The notes beneath the pieces are model-generated. The model was given only the letters and a program-made list of their open reading frames with translations, did no database searches and was not told the origin of the DNA. Of a stretch of DNA of 64,000 bases, positions 7,838-16,234 are shown piece after piece. Each line of letters starts with the position of its first letter. The first letter of the stretch is position 1. Source of the DNA: Actinobacteria bacterium HGW-Actinobacteria-6 (GTDB lineage Bacteria; Actinomycetota; Coriobacteriia; Anaerosomatales; Anaerosomataceae). Both the position numbers and the translations under genes were made by a program. The DNA lies in the NCBI GenBank assembly GCA_002841295.1, contig PHEU01000002.1, positions 1 through 64,000 of the forward strand, given 5' to 3'.

Positions 7838-8827
7838 TCAGCCCCGCACGACCGCGCGGGCTGTCGCGCGCAACCAGTACACCCAGAATCCGGCGACCTC
7901 GCGTGCAACGAGCTTCGGCGTCTGCACGATCGGCAAGCTCGCAGTCGCGGGCACCGTGCTCACGTCCCAGCCGACGGCCGCGTACGCAAGTTTGATTCTC
8001 GGCAGGTGGTAGAACTGGCTCACGACGAGCACGCGCTTCGTATGGTCGCGCGCAAAGAGCGCGGTCGTGTTGCGCACAGTTGAATCCGTGTCGAAACCTT
8101 CGTGGTCGAGCACGATCGCCTCGGCAGGGACACCAAGCGCGATGGCGCGGGTGCGCATCGCTTCGGTCTCATCCACACCACTCGCACCGACCGCCCCGGA
8201 CATGATGAGCTTGGGCACAAGTCCGGCTCGGTAGAGATCGGCGGCAGTCCGCACACGGTCCTCTAGTGACGTCGAGAGCGAGCCATTCGCGTTCGCCTTG
8301 GCGCCAAAGACGACCGCGGCATCCGCCGCGCGCCGGTAGTCCGTCGTGCCGAAGAAGAAGACCTGCGAGAGCGACATCAACAGCGCGGCGACAACAGCCA
8401 CCGCGACCACAGCACGCATGTCTCGGCGGGAAGGTTGCCCTGGGCTGCCGACAAGCACCCGCCATGCGATGAAGCCGAATCCCGCAGCGATGACTGCCGA
8501 GAACGGCAGCGGCACAGCCGGAGTGATGCTCCCGGCGTGCCATGCGGTGTAGAACCCGGCAGCGTTCCAGATGGCTGCAAGCGCAAGCGCCGCGCAGAGT
8601 GCGGCAGTGGCCGAGGTACGCCTCGGCGACATCACGGGTTTCAGCGCGTACGCACCAAGCGCAAGCGTTGCGCCAAGCAGTAAGAACGCGGAGAGTGCCG
8701 GACCGAGGAAGTGCAGATCGACCCACCAGAGGTTCTGGACGAGGCCCTGGCCGCGGATGCCGGCGAGCCCATTGGCGAACGAGAAGAGCCCAAAGAACAG
8801 TGCGATGCCACGTGCGATCCTCGTCAT
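7838..8827 (-). CDS. DUF218 family membrane protein (YdcF/SanA/ElyC-like)
   Basis: 329 aa. The N-terminal half has about five hydrophobic segments (residues 5-25, 38-60, 70-92, 100-125, 140-160), and the C-terminal half (about 165-315) is a DUF218 domain: AADAAVVFGAKANANGSLS, KLIMSGAVGASGVDETEAM and the strand KRVLVVSQFYHLPRI. E. coli relatives SanA and ElyC act in envelope barrier function and envelope polysaccharide assembly; the exact reaction is unknown. The conserved polar loops should form the active site outside the membrane. It precedes the methyltransferase by 52 bases on the same strand. Confidence 0.85.
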   Translation of the reverse strand: MTRIARGIALFFGLFSFANGLAGIRGQGLVQNLWWVDLHFLGPALSAFLLLGATLALGAYALKPVMSPRRTSATAALCAALALAAIWNAAGFYTAWHAGSITPAVPLPFSAVIAAGFGFIAWRVLVGSPGQPSRRDMRAVVAVAVVAALLMSLSQVFFFGTTDYRRAADAAVVFGAKANANGSLSTSLEDRVRTAADLYRAGLVPKLIMSGAVGASGVDETEAMRTRAIALGVPAEAIVLDHEGFDTDSTVRNTTALFARDHTKRVLVVSQFYHLPRIKLAYAAVGWDVSTVPATASLPIVQTPKLVAREVAGFWVYWLRATARAVVRG

Positions 8828-8908
8828 GAACGTCCCCCTGGCGTCGGCGACCTGCTCAGCCAGTATCGCCTGGCGGGCAGCCCCCGCGCGGGAGTCGTCA
8901 ACGGGTCG

Positions 8909-9220
8909 TCACTCGGCTTCGGCGTGCTGCTTGCCCGCCTTATAGAGGCCGAGGCTGACGCGATGCGGTCCCGGCGTCCCATACGGCACGAAGGCGATAC
9001 GGTCGCCGGGCATCACGATGCGCTCAAGCGGATAGACGGTCCCGTTGCAGAAGATGCCCTCGATCTGATCGTGCGGCAGGCCGAGCTCGGTGGCGATGTC
9101 GCCAGCCGACATACCGCCCTCCGGCACCTCACGTGTCACGGTGGTGGGCTGGCCGTTCTCGCACCGCAGCGTATGCAGACAGCCGAATGTGCGAATTGTT
9201 ACTTCTCGCGTGTCGCCCAT
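8909..9220 (-). CDS. MoaD/ThiS-like beta-grasp protein without the C-terminal Gly-Gly
   Basis: 103 aa, ATG start with GGGAGG 6-7 bases upstream. The layout VTIRTFGCLHTLR ... MSAGDIATELGLP ... IFCNGTVYPLERIVMPGDRIAFVPYG is the MoaD/ThiS ubiquitin-like fold (strand-strand-helix, then N-G-x-x-x-x-L ... GDRIAFVP). True sulfur carriers end in Gly-Gly; this one continues past PYGTPGPHRVSLG to an acidic tail ending HAEAE, so it cannot be thiocarboxylated in the usual way unless processed. It is transcribed divergently from a molybdenum-cofactor-sulfurase-like gene, suggesting a shared sulfur or cofactor role (inference). Confidence 0.7.
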   Translation of the reverse strand: MGDTREVTIRTFGCLHTLRCENGQPTTVTREVPEGGMSAGDIATELGLPHDQIEGIFCNGTVYPLERIVMPGDRIAFVPYGTPGPHRVSLGLYKAGKQHAEAE

Positions 9221-9328
9221 GAAGTGCCTCCCAGCTTTGCCGTCTTCTCAGATGTACCACAACCACGACCTCCCGCCACGCGTTACCATGTACGCGACGC
9301 ACAAACCCGAAACACGGAGCAGCAGCCG

Positions 9329-10759
9329 ATGAGCGAGAAGACCGAAGCATTCCGCGCAGCATACGAGGCGTTCCTCGGCAGGTATGCAGGGTATGACGCG
9401 GCCGCCATCGACGCGCTGCGCGCCGATGGCTACGAGCGGCTCGACCGCCGCGAGCACGTCTACCTCGACTACACGGGCGCGGGCCTGTACGCGGCGTCGC
9501 AGGTGGAGCAGCACCGCGAGCTTCTGCTGGACGGCATCTTCGGCAACCCGCACTCGCACAACCCGAGCGCGGTGGCGGCCACGCATCTGGTCGAGGCCGC
9601 GCGCGAAGCCGTCTTCGCGTACTTCAACGCGTCGCCGGAGGAGTACGAGGTCATCTTCACGGCGAACGCGAGCGGTGCGCTCAAGCTCGTCGGCGAGTCG
9701 TACCCGTTCACCCCCGAGAGCTGCTACCTCGTGAGCTACGACAACCACAACTCGGTCAACGGCATCCGCGAATTCGCTCGCCGAAAAGGTGCGAAGGTCA
9801 CCTACGTGCCAGTCCGAAACCCCGACCTGCGCCTGGACGCCGAGCTCATCGAACGCGGCCTCGCCTGCGCAGAGCCAGGCAGCGACAACTTGTTCGCGTA
9901 CCCCGCGCAGAGCAACTTCTCCGGCGTGCAGCACCCGCTTGCGTGGATCGCCGAGGCACAATCGCGCGGCTGGGACGTGCTCTTAGACGTGGCGGCGTTC
10001 GTGCCGACGAACCGGCTCGACCTCTCAGTCGTCAAACCGGACTTCGTGCCGGTGAGCTTCTATAAGATGTTCGGCTACCCCACCGGCGCGGGCGCGCTCA
10101 TCGCGAAACGCGAGAAGCTTGGCAAGCTCAAGCGACCGTGGTTCGCCGGCGGCACGATCACGCTCGCAAGCGTGCAGGGCGACGGCTGGTACCACCTCGC
10201 GGCCGGCGCAACCGGCTTCGAGGACGGCACAGTCGACTTCCTCGGCCTGCCGGCTGTGACGATCGGGCTTGAACACCTCTCGGCGATCGGCATCGATGCG
10301 GTGCACGAGCGTGTCTCGGCGCTGGCAGGCTGGCTGCTCGAGCAGATGACGTCGATGCGGCACAGCAACGGGGCACCGATGGTGCAGATCTTCGGGCCCG
10401 AGACGATGGACCGCCGGGGCGCCACGATCGCGTTCTACCTGCTCGACCCGACAGGCACCCCCTACGACGTCTACGGCGTGGAGCGAGAGGCTGGCGCGCA
10501 GGGCATCTCGGTGCGAACGGGCTGCTTCTGCAACCCCGGCGACGGCGAGGTCGCACACAACATCACGCGCGAAGAGATGGCCGAGTGCTTCGAGACGCCG
10601 GAGGTTCCGGTGACGCTGCAGCACTGCCAGAGCATCATCCAAGACGCCACCGGCAAGGCGCCGAACACCATCCGCATCTCACTGGGACTGGCGTCCAACT
10701 ACGCGGACGCTCACAGCTTCACAACATTCGCCGAGACGTTCCGCGACAGAGTCCGCTAG
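9329..10759 (+). CDS. class V aminotransferase / cysteine-desulfurase family, molybdenum-cofactor-sulfurase-like
   Basis: 476 aa from the ATG at 9329 with GGAG upstream; the open frame extends far upstream but that part is antisense to neighbours. It has the NifS-like fold: YLDYTGAGLYAASQ at the N terminus, TANASGALKLVGESYPF, the PLP lysine in VSFYKMFGYPTGAGALI, and the catalytic cysteine loop RTGCFCNPGDGE, characteristic of the sulfurase (Mocos/ABA3) N-terminal domain rather than IscS or SufS. No MOSC domain is attached. A role in sulfurating molybdenum cofactor or another acceptor is plausible; a membrane formate dehydrogenase is encoded in the same window. Its stop overlaps the convergent neighbour by four bases. 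Confidence 0.85.
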   Translation: MSEKTEAFRAAYEAFLGRYAGYDAAAIDALRADGYERLDRREHVYLDYTGAGLYAASQVEQHRELLLDGIFGNPHSHNPSAVAATHLVEAAREAVFAYFNASPEEYEVIFTANASGALKLVGESYPFTPESCYLVSYDNHNSVNGIREFARRKGAKVTYVPVRNPDLRLDAELIERGLACAEPGSDNLFAYPAQSNFSGVQHPLAWIAEAQSRGWDVLLDVAAFVPTNRLDLSVVKPDFVPVSFYKMFGYPTGAGALIAKREKLGKLKRPWFAGGTITLASVQGDGWYHLAAGATGFEDGTVDFLGLPAVTIGLEHLSAIGIDAVHERVSALAGWLLEQMTSMRHSNGAPMVQIFGPETMDRRGATIAFYLLDPTGTPYDVYGVEREAGAQGISVRTGCFCNPGDGEVAHNITREEMAECFETPEVPVTLQHCQSIIQDATGKAPNTIRISLGLASNYADAHSFTTFAETFRDRVR

Positions 10760-11487
10760 CCAGCCCAGGGCGGCACGAGCCGCTCGGCTGTGCGCAGCGC
10801 GCGACGGTGACGCTCGAAGCCGGGGTCGTGCTCGGCCATGATCGCCCAGAAGCGTGCCGAGTGATCCATCGCCCGCAGGTGACAGAGCTCGTGCAGGATC
10901 ACGTAGCGCACCAGCTCCGGCGACAAGAAGAGCAGCTTCGCATTGAGGCTGACGGTCCCGCGCGGCGAGCAGCTCCCCCACCGCGAGCGCTGCAGCCCCA
11001 CCCGCACGCGCGCGACACTGAAGCCATTTGAAGCAGCCAACTCCGACACCATCGGGCCGAGCACCGCGTGCGCGCGACGCGTGAGCCAGCGCCTCAGTGC
11101 GGCCTGGCAGGCAGCTTCGTCGTGCACCGCTCCAGTAAACGTGAGTCGCCCGGCACCCTCGCGCGCCGTGACGCCGCTCGCTGCCGAGGCGCGATACCCG
11201 ATCGCCAACGTCTCGCCAGTCGCGAGGAGCGCCACTTCGGTCGGGAGCCCGTCGCCGTGCTCGGCACGCACGACCTCCGCCCGCGTCCTCGCGCGTTCGA
11301 GCGCCTTGAGCACCCATTCGCGCCGCGCCTCCACGATCGCAGGCACGCGCCGGGCCGCAAAGCGCCTCGGGATCGTCACGACCACCTCGGCATCGCGCGT
11401 GACCGTGATCCGGACGTGCTTCGCCCTCGGGCTTACGCGGAGCGTGTAAGCGATATCGGAGTGGTCGGCGCTCGGTTCCGGGGTCAC
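10756..11487 (-). CDS. YgjP-like zinc metallopeptidase domain protein (DUF45)
   Basis: 243 aa from the GTG at 11487, supported by GAGAGGA upstream. The C-terminal half carries the zinc-binding signature HELCHLRAMDHSARFW (HExxH plus a third histidine), preceded by RWGSCSPRGTVSLNAKLLF, which is diagnostic for the YgjP/SprT-like DUF45 family. The N-terminal half has the beta-rich part VRITVTRDAEVVVTIPRR. The family is widespread next to type I restriction or metabolic genes, and its substrate is unknown. Here it stands alone, ending tail to tail with the aminotransferase gene. Confidence 0.88.
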   Translation of the reverse strand: MTPEPSADHSDIAYTLRVSPRAKHVRITVTRDAEVVVTIPRRFAARRVPAIVEARREWVLKALERARTRAEVVRAEHGDGLPTEVALLATGETLAIGYRASAASGVTAREGAGRLTFTGAVHDEAACQAALRRWLTRRAHAVLGPMVSELAASNGFSVARVRVGLQRSRWGSCSPRGTVSLNAKLLFLSPELVRYVILHELCHLRAMDHSARFWAIMAEHDPGFERHRRALRTAERLVPPWAG

Positions 11488-11690
11488 GCGTGTCCTCTCG
11501 GCTGATGTCGTCGCCAATGGTACCGCGAACTGAACGTACAACCGCTGGAGTAGTTGTGAATGCCGTGCCTCCCCGGGGAGCAATGCAAAGATGCGCCCCC
11601 GGTCAGACGCTCGACCATGCATGTCAGAGGACGCTGGTAGCGTGGCGGAACGACCCGACCCGGACGGTCGGCTCATCAGCGGGAGGCATG

Positions 11691-11930
11691 ATGAACGCAG
11701 TACACATACGAACTCACGGTCTTGAAGACGATCAGTGCACGGCAACAGTCGAGATGGTGGTGGATGAGCTCGAAGGGGTTGTGGCGGTCGTGGCGGTGAA
11801 ATCTCTGGGCATCACATCCGTGCTCTTCTACGAGGAGACGATATCGACACGCTCGATTCTCAGGACAATCAGGTCGGCTGGATACGATGCACGCCTGTTG
11901 CGCGGCGACCCTGTGGCCGCCGCAAGCTGA
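11691..11930 (+). CDS. heavy-metal-associated (HMA) fold protein lacking CXXC
   Basis: 79 aa; two ATGs (11688, 11691) follow GGGAGG, and the second has the better spacing. The pattern GLEDDQCTATVEMVVDELEG then VVAVKSLGITSVLFYEET and IRTIRSAGYDARLL matches the beta-alpha-beta-beta-alpha-beta HMA fold of copper chaperones, but the CXXC metal loop is reduced to DDQC with a single cysteine. It may bind metal weakly, bind something else, or be a relic. It lies just upstream of the hemerythrin gene in the same direction, so the two could share a transcript. Confidence 0.65.
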   Translation: MNAVHIRTHGLEDDQCTATVEMVVDELEGVVAVVAVKSLGITSVLFYEETISTRSILRTIRSAGYDARLLRGDPVAAAS

Positions 11931-11977
11931 CCGCGCATCGGAAACAGCTACCGTTCAGCCCATGTAGGGGGAATACT

Positions 11978-12406
11978 ATGATGAGAGTTCGCGACGAAGG
12001 GACACCGATGCCGTACCTGGAGTGGAACACCGAGCTGGAAACAGGTGTCGCAGAGATAGATGACCAGCACAAGATGCTCTTCAAGCTGATCAACGACCTT
12101 CACAGCGCAGCGGAGGAAGCGCCCGACGACGCTGACGCCGTCGAGGACGCTATGTACACGCTTTCTGACTACGTTGCGGAGCACTTCGGCGACGAAGAGG
12201 CGCTCATGGCCGAGCACAACTACCCCGGACTGGCCGCACACCACGACATGCACCAGCGTCTCATCGCGCGAACGCTGCACTTCATGACGCAATTCGTGAA
12301 CGGCGGCAAGGTATCGCTCGCCGATCTCACTGAGTTCCTCGGCAGCTGGCTCCAGGGTCATATCGTCGAGCAGGACTGCAAGTTCGCGGCGACACTCAAA
12401 GGCTGA
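11978..12406 (+). CDS. bacteriohemerythrin
   Basis: 142 aa from the ATG at 11978 (GGGGGAA upstream); the ATG at 12008 (AAGGG upstream) gives 132 aa beginning MPYLEWNTELETGV, which is the more usual N terminus. The di-iron ligands are all visible: H in DDQHKMLF, H and E in EHFGDEEALM, two histidines in HHDMHQRL, and H/D in HIVEQDCKF. Such proteins bind oxygen reversibly and serve in oxygen delivery, detoxification or sensing, which fits an oxygen-sensitive organism. It is probably cytoplasmic, with no signal peptide. Confidence 0.93.
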   Translation: MMRVRDEGTPMPYLEWNTELETGVAEIDDQHKMLFKLINDLHSAAEEAPDDADAVEDAMYTLSDYVAEHFGDEEALMAEHNYPGLAAHHDMHQRLIARTLHFMTQFVNGGKVSLADLTEFLGSWLQGHIVEQDCKFAATLKG

Positions 12407-12412
12407 CATCCG

Positions 12413-12502
12413 CCACTTGTGACGCAAGACACGCATAGTGCTATGGAGCCGCCAAAGTGGTGCCGATACTCCTACTGAGGATTGGTCAAACCCTGTAGGA
12501 GT
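12413..12502 (+). promoter_or_regulatory. structured leader with a hairpin covering the ribosome binding site
   Basis: Between the hemerythrin stop and the DUF4091 start, ACTCCTAC (12468-12475) is perfectly complementary to GTAGGAGT (12495-12502), and the second arm contains the AGGAG ribosome binding site. Upstream, CGCCACTT (12411-12418) can pair with AAGTGGTG (12455-12462, one G-U), enclosing the small hairpin CATAG/CTATG. This looks like a translational control element. I could not match it to a riboswitch class I know. Confidence 0.45.
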
Positions 12503-12511
12503 TGATTATTC

Positions 12512-14473
12512 ATGGCACGCCTTCGCGCGCAGCGCTTCTCGGCCCGAATCGCACTGCTGCTCGTCGCAGCACTGTGCGTCGCCGTTATCCCGCCGACCGC
12601 GATCGCGGACACCGCTCCCCCCGACTACACGTACTGGTTCGGCTATGCGATGGACAAGATCTACCCGACCACCAACTCCTCAAGTGCCAAGCTCGCCTCG
12701 GCAGCACCGGGCACAATGACGCTCAGCGGCGCGAGGGCCGAATTCGAGGGCCGGCAAATCGCCATTCGCCCGACCGCCTCCTCGCTCCGGGACATCTGGA
12801 TCGCGCCGTCCAACCTCACCGCGACCGACGCCAGCGGTAACGTCTCCACCATCTCTTCCGAGAACGTCAGCACGTACAAGGTCCACTACGTGAACATCAC
12901 GAACCCGTCGTGGGGGTACACCCGCAAGGGTCTCGAGCCCGATCCGCTCCTCCCGATGACGCTCGCAAACGGCGAGCGACTCGGCTGGCGCTCTGGCCTC
13001 TCGGCGGACCTCACGCGGCGTAGCGCCACGGCAGGCAAAACGCAGCCGTACTACGTGCTCTTCCGCATCCCGAGGGACGCCACGCCCGGCACCTACACCG
13101 GCACCCTCAAGATCACATGCACCGGCACCGACGGCACACCCGCACCCGACCTCGTGATTCCCGTCTCCCTTAAGGTCTACAAGTTCTCGGTCGAGAAACA
13201 GACGATCAAGACCGCGTTCGGACTGAATTTGCAGTGGGCGGCCTACGCGAACAGCGAGGCTCACGGCTGGCTCTCAAAGAATGCGAATCCGCCCAAGACG
13301 CGCGTTGCCGAGACGACCACGTTCAAGGGCGACCAGATCGGCGGCTGGATGCAGTACATGGCCGATCACCGTCTCACGCCACAGACGATGATCACGGCAT
13401 GGGAGAACGGTAGCGACTGGGCACCCCCGGCAGACAGCGGTGACATGGTTGCACGCGACGCGCTGCTGACCGACTTCTTGAGTTCCGGGGCGGCGACCAC
13501 CTTCGACGGCAATCGATACAGCTACTCCGCAGCCAAGCTGCCCGAGTTTGGCGCACCCAGCTACGTCAAAGACCCGTTTGCGAGCGCCGCAAACACGGCC
13601 AAAGCGGCGCAGTACTACCGCACCATGACCGCCGAGCTTGCTCCGTATTTGAACCGCACGTACGCGTACCCGATTGATGAACCTACAGCCTCGCAGCGTA
13701 CCTTCGTCGAGAAGTACGCCGCCTTCATACACAAGAACGCTCCCGGCGTTAAGTACATGGTCACGGCCGATCCGGTCGTCATGAACTACAAGCTTCTCAA
13801 GGACGTGGATATCTACACGAACAAGCTGCACTTCTTCTATCGCGACTACACAACCTGGATCAAGCCGATCCTAAACGCGAAGAAGAGCGTCTGGATCTAC
13901 TCACACTGCACCACCTGGCAGACCGTCGTACCGACATACATGATCGACCAACCACTTGCCGGGTCACGCGCGCAGGGTTGGCTCGCATACGACACGGCCG
14001 CCGAGGGACTGCTGTACTTCAGCGTCAGCGCCTGGCGCCCAAAGGTGAGCGCAACCACCTATCGCGACCCGTACGCCGACCCGCTCTCGTATCGCACGAC
14101 ATCGGGCGGTGTCCCCTTCTACGGTAACGGCGACGGTTCGCTCGTATACCCCGGCTACTACCCGGCGCTCGGCCTGAACGTTGAGGGTGCGCCGCCAGTC
14201 GGCAGCCTCCGAATGGAAGCCCTCCGAGACGGGCTCGAAGACTACGAGTACCTGAAGCAGATCAAGACGCTGTATGGTTCCTCGGCAGCAACCACGTACC
14301 TGCGCAAGATCATCGGGCCACTCCCGGCACGTGTCGCCGGCGTGCTGCTGTTCCCGTCATGGTCCAAGACGCCGTCGGCCTACAACGCCGCTCGCAGCGA
14401 CATGGCGGACAAGATCGAGCGCTACCGCGTGCGGCCGGATCGCACCGGTGCGAAGAGCCGCGGCATCCGCTAG
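12512..14473 (+). CDS. secreted DUF4091 / GH123-like glycoside hydrolase
   Basis: 653 aa with a signal peptide (RFSARIALLLVAALCVAVI, cleavage likely after the IADTA region near residue 32). The family hallmark is the C-terminal SLRMEALRDGLEDYEYL, which identifies DUF4091, related to GH123; the central TYAYPIDEPTASQR supplies an acidic pair (D389-E390) in the place where GH123 enzymes have their catalytic Asp-Glu. The N-terminal part is a beta-sandwich (TPGTYTGTLKITC). GH123 enzymes remove beta-N-acetylgalactosamine; substrate here is unknown. No cell-wall anchor is visible. Its stop overlaps the convergent rlmA stop by four bases. Confidence 0.8.
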   Translation: MARLRAQRFSARIALLLVAALCVAVIPPTAIADTAPPDYTYWFGYAMDKIYPTTNSSSAKLASAAPGTMTLSGARAEFEGRQIAIRPTASSLRDIWIAPSNLTATDASGNVSTISSENVSTYKVHYVNITNPSWGYTRKGLEPDPLLPMTLANGERLGWRSGLSADLTRRSATAGKTQPYYVLFRIPRDATPGTYTGTLKITCTGTDGTPAPDLVIPVSLKVYKFSVEKQTIKTAFGLNLQWAAYANSEAHGWLSKNANPPKTRVAETTTFKGDQIGGWMQYMADHRLTPQTMITAWENGSDWAPPADSGDMVARDALLTDFLSSGAATTFDGNRYSYSAAKLPEFGAPSYVKDPFASAANTAKAAQYYRTMTAELAPYLNRTYAYPIDEPTASQRTFVEKYAAFIHKNAPGVKYMVTADPVVMNYKLLKDVDIYTNKLHFFYRDYTTWIKPILNAKKSVWIYSHCTTWQTVVPTYMIDQPLAGSRAQGWLAYDTAAEGLLYFSVSAWRPKVSATTYRDPYADPLSYRTTSGGVPFYGNGDGSLVYPGYYPALGLNVEGAPPVGSLRMEALRDGLEDYEYLKQIKTLYGSSAATTYLRKIIGPLPARVAGVLLFPSWSKTPSAYNAARSDMADKIERYRVRPDRTGAKSRGIR

Positions 14474-15303
14474 TCCAGGCTGATCTGTCGATACGTCGCC
14501 ACGTTGACCGAGAGGGTCACGGACGTGGATTCGCTGAGTGCCGCAATGCGGGCGCCCCGTTTCTCGGCGACATGCCATGCGCTCGGCCCCATACCGGCCA
14601 CGGCCGCCACGTCGTCGCGTGACAGCTCCAGCTGAGTCTCGACGAGCACGCTCGCGACCCGCTCAAATCGTCCCTCGAACGCCGTCTCAAGACGCTCGTC
14701 CTTGCGGTCGTCGACAGTAAGCATGCCAAGAATCTGCACGATCTCACCGAGATGCCGCGGCGTGGGCGTCACGACAACGAGTGAACCGCCTGGCACCAGC
14801 ACGCGCTCGAACTCGGCCGGGTTTCTCGGCGAGAAGATGTCGAGCAGCACGGCGACAGTGTCGTCGCGCATCGGCAAGCGGTCCCACGCGTCACACACGA
14901 CCGCGCCGATACGCTCATGCGCACGAGCAGCCCGCTTCGAAGCCGCCTTTGAGATGTCGAGTGCGATACCAACGCGCTCGGGAAGCCGATCAAGCACCGC
15001 CGAGAGGTAATATCCGGTCCCGGCGCCAACCTCGGCGATGCAGCCCTCGGCGCCATCGGCGAGCGCATCCGCTGCTGCCTCGGCCACCGCATCCGCAATC
15101 GCCGAGTAATACCCACTGCCGAGAAACGTCGTGCGCGCTTCGACCATCGCCGGCGTGTCAGCCGTGCCGATGGACGCGTCGCCACGCAGCATGCTCACGT
15201 AGCCCTGGCGCGCGATATCGTACGCGTGCCCCACTTCGCAGCGGAGCACGTTGTCCACCTCGGCAAGTGCATGGCCGCACTTCGGGCACTCGATGTACTG
15301 CAT
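14470..15303 (-). CDS. rlmA: RlmA-family 23S rRNA (guanine-N1) methyltransferase
   Basis: 277 aa from the ATG at 15303; a GTG at 15318 would add five residues, but the ATG places the zinc finger at the usual distance from the start. The zinc-binding motif is CPKCGHALAEVDNVLRCEVGH followed by YDIARQGYVSML, typical of RlmA(I)/RlmA(II). The methyltransferase domain has EVGAGTGYYLSAVLDRL, LDISKAASKRAA and the strand LVPGGSLVVVTPTPRHLGE. Gram-positive members methylate G748 of 23S rRNA (RlmA(II)/TlrB) and can influence tylosin response; which guanine is modified here is not known. It follows a nitroreductase gene closely. Confidence 0.87.
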   Translation of the reverse strand: MQYIECPKCGHALAEVDNVLRCEVGHAYDIARQGYVSMLRGDASIGTADTPAMVEARTTFLGSGYYSAIADAVAEAAADALADGAEGCIAEVGAGTGYYLSAVLDRLPERVGIALDISKAASKRAARAHERIGAVVCDAWDRLPMRDDTVAVLLDIFSPRNPAEFERVLVPGGSLVVVTPTPRHLGEIVQILGMLTVDDRKDERLETAFEGRFERVASVLVETQLELSRDDVAAVAGMGPSAWHVAEKRGARIAALSESTSVTLSVNVATYRQISLD

Positions 15304-15323
15304 GATGTCCGCGAGCACGACCT

Positions 15324-16139
15324 CTACCCGCCCAGCGGATCAAAACGCGCGACATCCGCACCTTCAAGATCGGTCCACGTGCCCGAGACGCCCTCAGCGC
15401 GCGCACCGAGCTCCGCGTGCAGCATGGCAATACCGGCGTCGAGGCGTCGCGTGATGTGCGGCGCGAACTCCGGACCTGCCACGCGCACCACGAGTCCGCC
15501 GTCTTCGAAGGCGAAGCGCCACGGCTGCCGGTTCACGGCCGATGGCGCCCACTGCGCGTGCTTGACGGCGCCGTGCGCCCACGCGGGCCATGCGCCGTTC
15601 ATATCCGGGGCGAGCACCGCGAGAGACTTACGGCGATCGAGGGTGTCCACGTGACGTTTCGGGCGTCCAAAGACGCCCGTCTCGGCCACCGGCGTGCCGA
15701 GCGGCGATGCGCCAAAGACGCGCTCGTCGTCGCCGAGGCCGGTGAGCGCCAGCGCGCGCTTGCGGTCGATGCCGCCGCCGACCCACACGGTCCCGAGGCC
15801 AAGCGCAGTCGCTTCCAGCATGAGCGCCTCGCTCACATAGCCCACGTGGTTGTCCCGGCCGACAGCTTCCCCGCTGCCGAGGAAGATCATGGCCGAGGCA
15901 GCCCCGGTGATGCGGCCGTACGAGCCGACGATGCCGGTGAACATATCCTCAGGCGATTCAGCGAGGACAGCCGTGCGAGCGTCGGAGAATGGCCGGAATT
16001 CCTCGGCCATTGTGGTGAGCGACGCTATTGCCGCGGCGTCGGCGGGACGGTTATCGTACGCGCGCTTTGAGCGACGCGTGAAGATTGCGGCCGTCCATGT
16101 GTCGGCGCGGGACTCAAAGAGTTCACGAACATCGGTCAT
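15324..16139 (-). CDS. nitroreductase-family protein (TM1586-like putative nitroreductase)
   Basis: 271 aa, ATG start with GAGGAAGG upstream. N-terminal FTRRSKRAYDNRPAD contains the RRS-R flavin phosphate-binding motif; SEALMLEATALGLGTVWVGGGID is the typical nitroreductase helix, and the second half repeats the fold (WAPSAVNRQPWRFAFEDGG), which is the two-repeat form of the TM1586 group that packs two domains in one chain. It would bind FMN and reduce nitro compounds or quinones; the physiological substrate is unknown. The gene ends a few bases before rlmA in the same direction. Confidence 0.82.
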   Translation of the reverse strand: MTDVRELFESRADTWTAAIFTRRSKRAYDNRPADAAAIASLTTMAEEFRPFSDARTAVLAESPEDMFTGIVGSYGRITGAASAMIFLGSGEAVGRDNHVGYVSEALMLEATALGLGTVWVGGGIDRKRALALTGLGDDERVFGASPLGTPVAETGVFGRPKRHVDTLDRRKSLAVLAPDMNGAWPAWAHGAVKHAQWAPSAVNRQPWRFAFEDGGLVVRVAGPEFAPHITRRLDAGIAMLHAELGARAEGVSGTWTDLEGADVARFDPLGG

Positions 16140-16234
16140 TGTGTGCCTTCCTCTGTCAGTTGCGAGTGCTATCGTCGTACGTAACGGTCCGCAGGTAAAC
16201 CGCGGGTGTCGTCGCTGGTGGATCAGGGGGAACC

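Noticed and set aside
8711-9328. N-terminal extension of the class V aminotransferase
   Set aside because: This part is antisense to the DUF218 and MoaD-like genes; the ATG at 9329 has a ribosome binding site and gives a normal family N terminus.
12407-12511. Cyclic di-GMP (GEMM) riboswitch upstream of the DUF4091 gene
   Set aside because: GACGCAAG resembles one conserved GEMM segment, but the other conserved blocks are missing.
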